Assembly: GCA_002105175.1 (NCBI GenBank)
Contig: MCGE01000009.1
Span: 1,116,001 to 1,180,000, forward strand
Length of the DNA stretch: 64,000 nucleotides
Reading direction: 5' to 3'
Origin: Absidia repens
Taxonomy: Eukaryota; Mucoromycota; Mucoromycetes; Mucorales; Cunninghamellaceae
Below the pieces are notes generated by a model. It did not search any database and was not told where the DNA came from. It saw nothing but the letters and a program-made list of their open reading frames with translations. Positions 58,751 through 64,000 of the stretch are shown here, piece by piece (position 1 is the stretch's first letter; every line of letters starts with the position of its first letter). The position numbers were made by a program, and so were the translations under genes.

Positions 58751-59234
58751 ATGGTTGCCGCCCAAACTGCTAAGAAGTCTTTCTGGTCTATCTGGTACAA
58801 GCACGAAATTATTCCCATCTATGTTACCATGGGTGCTGCTGTTGGTCTTGCTGGTTGGTATTTGACCCGATTGGCTCGGTAAGTTACCATATCCTTCTAT
58901 TAAGAAAATAAAAAGTGGAATGATTTTTTTTTTTCTTTTCATAATACTTATCGTTTCTTTTGCATAAATTTATATAGTGGCCCTGAAGTTGTCTGGGATC
59001 GTACCAACAACCCTTTCCCTTGGAGAAACGTTGACCAAGATACTCAAATCAAGTTCATGACCGTCAACCAAAAGTTCGACAAGACGTAAGTACCGTCACA
59101 AAGAAAACATTCTTATCGGAGAAGAGATTGACAGAGTTAGGGGACCCTTGCAAAACAAAATAAAATAAGAAAGTATCTAACCCTATTTTTCTTTACTTTT
59201 TTTTTGACATAGCTACTCCCGTGATCGTCTTTAA
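58751..59234 (+). CDS. NDUFA4: NDUFA4/MLRQ-type respiratory chain subunit
   Basis: Small mitochondrial inner-membrane protein. In animals NDUFA4 is now placed in complex IV, although the domain is named after complex I MLRQ. Three exons (58751-58878, 58978-59085, 59213-59234) give 85 aa, normal for the family. One membrane segment IYVTMGAAVGLAGWYLTRLA (about 24-43) is followed by the conserved RGPEVVWDRTNNPFPW motif. There is no cleavable presequence, as usual. The last exon codes only TYSRDRL and the stop. Confidence 0.93.
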
Positions 59235-60099
59235 AGCTGGAAGTGATATGATCATCCACCTTTCATCTTACTACTACTTTCTCTTTTACACTATACCGAC
59301 ACTTTTTTCCTAGTCAACCTAGACCTTATCTTTGTTTAGAATCAAATTACCAAAAATAAAATACTTATTTTTTTTTGTTTAAGAATGTGTTTATTTTGTG
59401 GAATAGAGTTGATGGTTTGCAGGTGAAAAGGAGATATAGGTTTTATTTGTAAATATATGAAAGGGATATGATAAGTAAAGTTACAACTTTTAATCCATGC
59501 AGTCCAAATGGCATTTTTTTGAAACCAAGTATAATGATTTGAAGAGTGTTTGACAGTGGTGAGTTTTCCCACTCCAATGTATAGTGTAGTAATCCGAATA
59601 TAGAAGCTAAGACAGAGGCCAGATTGTGTGGCTAATTTGTAAACACACCGCTTTCTAGCTCATCCAATATGGTTACTTTCTCCCCAGGAGTATGCCGACT
59701 AGCTGATAATGCTAGGTAACTTATTATGAATGTGGTGCTACTCTTGGTCAATTTATCAGTTGAATCAACCCGAGCGGGGAGGTGCGTGTATCAACTGCAA
59801 TCTTCTATTTCCCCCTGATTTCAGGCTTTTGCCATCATGGTTAGTTTTCCCTTAGAATCCCAGCGACAGGTTGGCAGGTCACCATTCACATCAATCCATG
59901 AAGGCTGTGCCGTCAGTGTAGTCTATTATATAAAATATGCCAGCTTTCCACTAAAATTTTTAATGCACTGAAACGGGGTTTGAAAAACAGCATCCTGCTG
60001 ATCGCTTTTGTGCGCGAATCTTTTTTTTTTTTTCTCATTGTTTACTTTTTTTCTTGTTGTTATTTTTTCTTTGACCACTTCAACAAACGTATATGAAAA
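59235..60099. other. Intergenic AT-rich region
   Basis: Contains NDUFA4 3' sequence with AATAAAATAC near 59354 and a T tract (60021-60033) before the next gene. No gene is recognised on either strand. Confidence 0.5.
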
Positions 60100-61126
60100 A
60101 TGAAATGTTACCAATCACAATTAGCTACCGAAACAATTCTTGCTTTGACTAGTGATACTGAGACTTCAAAACCGGTAGTTCTGCAATTACCTTTAGAAAT
60201 CAATTTGGAATGGACCTCTTTTGAATTTCCTCCTCGCACTATACTGGTATGTAAGGAAAAATATAAACGCTACAGACCAAAATTAGTTTAATGACTCTTT
60301 AATACTCTTACTCATTTTTCTTCTTTTTCCTTTTGTGTTTGATATCAAGCAACGACTATGGATTGGCGTGGAAGTCATGTACAAAGGATGCTTTCTCACC
60401 AGGACAACTACAAGCAAGGACAGATGTATGCAAATGGAAAAGACAGTACTTGCTCCGCTTTATGATTCCAAAATTACCAATCTCACTGACAACAACGTTA
60501 TCGAAACTATTGAAACTACCGCACAGCACGCAAGTCGTCGACGAATAGCCAAGCGCCTGCACTCGTTAATGGGTGATGACGACAATAAAACCCCTCTTAT
60601 TGACAGCACCAACGAAATACAGCCCAGCAAAAAGAAAACACGTTACGCCCATGCTGACAGCATCTCCTACAAGGTGGGTATGGACTCTACTACCAAACAT
60701 CAAAAACGGTTGTACAACAGTATTGAACCACCAAGACATGACCGCAACATCATTAGCAGTAAAAGTGACAGTGACGAGAACAGCACCAACTCTTGTAGCG
60801 TCAAGAAAACTAACAGCAATAAAAGAAAACATCGGTATACATACGACGGAAGCGAGGATCTTGTACAACAAACGAACCATTGTGAAAATGACATCACAGA
60901 TCGAACTACAACAAAACGAAAACGGGCCTCCGTTAAGTCGCAAACAAATCATATTTCCCTTAGTTTCACAACAATAGAAACCGAAAATAAACACGATCAA
61001 ATGGCACAACAACACACTATACCATTCGACATTCCAGTGTTATTCTCTATTGTGATATTCATCTTTATTTTTATCCTATTCACTAGTTATTTTAGTTCCC
61101 CTCCCCATATCCATTCCTCATTCTAA
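60100..61126 (+). CDS. Hypothetical basic protein with C-terminal membrane segment
   Basis: Not recognised. Two exons (60100-60246, 60350-61126) join in phase to 307 aa. The first 75 residues look folded (LQLPLEINLEWTSFEFPPRT, then QRLWIGVEVMYKGCFLTR). The middle is long, polar and Lys/Asn/Ser-rich with nuclear-localisation-like patches (KKKTRY, KRKHRYTY, KRKRASVK). The last 35 residues include a strongly hydrophobic segment (VLFSIVIFIFIFILFTSYF), so it could be tail-anchored. Basic patches beside a tail anchor would fit an inner nuclear membrane or ER protein, but that is speculation. Intron 1 donor GTATGT and acceptor TCAAG are acceptable. Confidence 0.7.
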
Positions 61127-61588
61127 TTAATATTTTTTTATGCATCCATACATTATCGTTATTATTTTACTATTATTATTACATTGTTATTTTTACCTTT
61201 ATCATATACACAACCATTTATTCTTCTTACTCTATATCATTCATTTGTATATATTATCAATTAATTCAAAATAAAACCTGTATCTTTTATTTTTAGTGAT
61301 CAAAATAGGGTTATGGGTTGATTATTGAATAATGGGTTTATGGGATGCGTTGTGTTGAATATTGACGTGATTATGGGTGGATGATGAAGTTGGTGACAGA
61401 GTGGGGTGATGACGGGCTCACGTTATTGGTTCCATTGTATTTCATAAGAGAGCGCTAGGATGAGATATTGTGGCACAATATTAGTAAATTTTTATTGGTT
61501 GCAAAATATTTCTTTTTAAAAATATTTAAAGACCCGTGCGCATGAAAAAAATCGCTTCTTCTTTCCTGAATTATCAAAAAAGAAAGAA
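61127..61588. other. Spacer upstream of the CBS-domain gene
   Basis: AT-rich 3' sequence with AATAAAACC near 61271. The part next to 61588 is the leader of the CBS gene. Nothing else is seen. Confidence 0.5.
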
Positions 61589-62720
61589 ATGACCACTTTA
61601 CATCAACAAATTGCAAGTCTGCAAAGTTTAGGTGTCCAAAGAAATAGTAGCATTCACCCACAATCATTTATTGCAACAAAAACAATCGCCGATGTACTCG
61701 CCAAAGTAAAACCTACTCTATCAAATCGAGAATTAGTGGATTTACCGATGACAGCAACTGTTGACGAAGCTTTAAATACACTCCTGACTGAGGATATCCT
61801 ATCTGTACCTGTGTATCAACTGGAAGATGATGCTAAAAAAAATATTTGACTATCGTCAGTGTATTGGATTTATTAAAACTATGGAGTCCCCATGTAAGTA
61901 GGGAAAAAAGACTGTATATAATAATATATGAGTGGAGAGGGTATTTATTAACCCCATTTTCTCTTGTTTTCTATGATCTATTTATTATTAGACAGCGGAT
62001 ACTTCCAACAGCAATTTTTTTCACCGTCAAATTAAGGATGCCATTGGACAAACAGAAGAAAGCTCAACATTGGTGACAGTCCAATATTCGGATGCATTGG
62101 TAGACGTGCTGCATCTTTTTACTGAACATGGTGCACATCGTGTATTGGTCACTAGTAAAGAAAATCAACAAGAGCAACCTCCGGTTTTTATCTCACAAAT
62201 GGACATCATGCGTTATCTCCAAGCACATAACCATCACATGGGCGCTATTCTTGACAAAACTGTACCGGATCTGATTCAACAATCACCGAAGCGACGCCAA
62301 AAGAGGCGCCATCTGGGTCAACAAAAAGAAAAATTGGTCTCGGTGACATTCAAAACTACCGCCCTCAAGGCATTTGAACAATTGGCCCATGATCATCCCT
62401 TTATCAATGCACTTCCTATTTTGGATGATGAAGACTATTTGGTGGGTGATATTAGCCCGAAGGATTTACGTACATTAAACAAAGCTCGATTGAATGATTT
62501 GTCCAAGCCAGTGCTAATGTTCCTCAAATCAAACCGTGGTGATGATAACATCGCTCCTATGACTTGCCATCATCGGTTTACCTTATCTCAAATCATGGCG
62601 GCCTTTGTATTAAGGAAAGCATCTCGCCTTTGGTGGGTTGATCAAGATGGTCATGTTTTAGGTGTGATTACTCTTACGGATGTATTGGGTTATTTTTTGG
62701 ATGATTCTTATGATTTTTAG
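61589..62720 (+). CDS. CBS-domain protein with a one-base frame break
   Basis: Likely energy-sensing or regulatory protein of the AMPK-gamma/SDS23 type. Two exons, 61589-61893 and 61992-62720, would give 344 aa. CBS motifs are MTATVDEALNTLLTEDILSV, VPVYQ, TIVSVLDLLKLW, then VTVQYSDALVDVLHLFTEHG, HRVLVTS, FISQMDIMRYL, TTALKAFEQLAHDHPFINAL, and at the end DGHVLGVITLTDVLGYFL. In the window sequence the frame breaks at an A8 run (61835-61842): frame 1 hits TGA at 61847-61849, while one more A would continue into YLTIVSVLDLL without loss. The second exon is fully intact, so this looks like an assembly error, a polymorphism or slippage rather than an old pseudogene. The exact ortholog is unclear. 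Confidence 0.85.
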
Positions 62721-62946
62721 TTTATATTAGCTTAGTTTATACCCTCCCTCCCTTCCAAAAGAAATAATAATACAATAAAAAACCCTTCCACCATTTCGAT
62801 TTGACATTTTGAACATCCGCGCTTACAATTTTTCTTCTTTTTCTATATTTTTTCTTTTTTGAGTTTTCTTTGTATTCTACACTTTTTTTTTTATTTTATT
62901 TTTTTCCAACCTTCTCTTAGACCAGTTCCCAATATTACACTGTTGG
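62721..62946 (+). promoter_or_regulatory. Kinase leader region
   Basis: Contains CBS-gene 3' sequence with AATAAAAAAC near 62775. A T-rich, pyrimidine-dominated stretch (about 62828-62912) leads into the kinase start. Confidence 0.45.
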
Positions 62947-64000
62947 ATGTACGCTCAACAACATCAATCTCATATACCCGGGCAACAGGGAATTGGCCAA
63001 ACGTTACCTCCAGTACCCGTGGGGATTGATACTATGCATACCTCTCCTTTGCCTTCTGGTGCCATGCCCAATGGAACTCGTTTACAAGTTGGCAAATATC
63101 AAGTTATTATACACAATTTTATTGCTGAAGGTACTGTGATTCGAAAGAAAAGATGATGAAGTGATGAAATGGTAGTATCGCTTCAGGTCTAATTTTTTTT
63201 TTTTTTCACTATTATAGGTGGATTTGCTCATGTATATCTTGCTAGGATTGAAGGGAAATCTGGATATGTTGTGTTAAAAAGGGTGGCTGTACCAGATGCC
63301 GAACGCTTGAAAATGGTGGAAAAGGAAATAGAATTCATGGTAAGGATGGGGTGATGAAGTAGATGGAAGACAGTGACATATTTTCTAACTATTCTCTTTC
63401 TTTACTTCGACTTGTTGTCATGACTATGATGGTTACGGTGATATTAGCGTCGATTAGGGAATCACAAGTACATTGTGCGCTATTATGAATCAAGGGTGGA
63501 TTCATTGCCTATTGGTGGCTTTGAAGCTTTAATCTTGATGGAATACTGCCCTGGTAAGGATGACACAACTAATCCATTCAATTATCGAAAGCACGATACT
63601 AATAATAATCTTCTTTTCGTTTTAGGTGGTGGTGTGATTGATTTGATGAATCGAAGATTACAACAACGCCTTACTGAACCTGAAATACTGAACATATTCA
63701 GTAATGTTTGCGAAGTAAGTACTCTAAAACATTACAATCTCTCAACTCCAGACACTGATTTTTTTTATTCATACTTTCTAGGCACTTGCATACATGCATT
63801 ATTGTCAACCTCCCGTACTACATCGTGATTTGAAGGTAATAAAATAATAGTATGACATTAATTTCATAGCTGATTTTTGTTATTCATTCGTTCTTCGCTT
63901 TCTTATAGGTAGAAAATATTCTGATACTCTCTCAAGACCAATACAAACTCTGTGATTTTGGATCAGCCGCACTTTCCAAAGGATCCTACGTACCATCAAC
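62947..64000 (+). CDS. Ark/Prk (NAK family) Ser/Thr protein kinase, 5' part, runs off the window
   Basis: Kinase of the AAK1/GAK/Ark1-Prk1 family, which controls endocytosis and cortical actin. Exons 62947-63130, 63218-63339, 63448-63553, 63626-63714, 63782-63835 and 63909 to the edge join in phase for about 216 residues. A short Gln/Pro-rich N-terminus precedes the domain. The Gly loop is IAEGGFAHVYLAR, typical of the family. The catalytic Lys is about 82 (VVLKRVAVP), the hinge LILMEYCPGGGVIDLM, the catalytic loop VLHRDLKVENIL (Asp about 183), and DFG about 201-203 followed by GSAALSKGSYVP. All catalytic residues reached so far are present. The activation loop, C-lobe and tail lie beyond the window. 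Confidence 0.94.

Noticed and set aside
60566..61015. 149-aa minus-strand hydrophobic frame opposite the orphan at 60.1 kb
   Set aside because: Antisense of Lys/Asn-rich codons gives Phe/Val-rich frames by chance; the plus-strand gene has good splice sites and a leader.
1..64000. CRISPR arrays, bacterial operons, ribosome binding sites or prophage
   Set aside because: The window is eukaryotic with spliced genes; no direct-repeat/spacer arrays or bacterial signals were seen.

Overview
The window is nuclear DNA of a filamentous fungus, most likely an early-diverging one (Mucoromycota, Mucorales-like). The genes are intron-dense, with introns mostly 50-100 nt, GT-AG, gtaagt donors and often TA-rich 3' ends. 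Intergenic DNA is AT-rich and full of long A/T homopolymers. The gene content is typically fungal (PDAT/LRO1, PHO88, a fungal-type formin, an AA5 copper radical oxidase). One gene carries what looks like a minor-spliceosome AT-AC intron, a feature known to survive in Mucoromycota and absent from most Dikarya. The species cannot be named from the sequence alone.

Layout. 1-2.5 kb: repeat copy A and AT-rich DNA. 2.5-12.5 kb: two long minus-strand transport genes, conventional kinesin heavy chain and dynactin p150. 14.1-15.8 kb: cyclophilin A (minus) divergent from RCF1 (plus). 16.3-19.4 kb: cap-1 2'-O-methyltransferase (minus) divergent from the V-ATPase assembly factor VMA12 (plus). 20.3-26.5 kb: a diaphanous-type formin. 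27.2-28.2 kb: repeat copy B. 28.7-33.1 kb: COX4 and a secreted glyoxal-oxidase-like enzyme. 33.6-36.0 kb: DCP2 and a small orphan protein. 38.2-39.1 kb: repeat copy C. 39.9-46.6 kb: PDAT (minus) divergent from a large Ser-rich membrane protein. 48.2-49.3 kb: repeat copy D. 50.7-54.6 kb: a PAP1-like bZIP factor and PHO88. 56-56.8 kb: repeat copy E. 57.3-62.7 kb: a small bHLH factor, an NDUFA4-like subunit, an orphan membrane protein and a CBS-domain protein. The last kilobase holds the 5' half of an Ark/Prk-type (NAK family) kinase that runs off the edge.

Functional themes: the microtubule and actin machinery (kinesin-1, dynactin, formin, NAK kinase), mitochondrial respiration (RCF1, COX4, NDUFA4), mRNA 5'-end biology (CMTR1 makes cap 1, DCP2 removes the cap), and lipid/ER function (PDAT, PHO88, VMA12). 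These are ordinary single genes, not a co-regulated cluster.

The most unusual signals are: (i) the AT-AC U12-type intron in DCP2; (ii) a five-copy dispersed repeat with a central CACGTG box and inverted arms, each carrying an AATAAA pointing outward; (iii) frame breaks or hard-to-model junctions in three otherwise good genes, the clearest a one-base deficit in an A8 run of the CBS gene. Exon coordinates were derived by hand from splice signals and reading phase. For 17 of the 20 convincing gene models all junctions close in phase; the exceptions are VMA12, the 42.7 kb membrane protein and the CBS gene.
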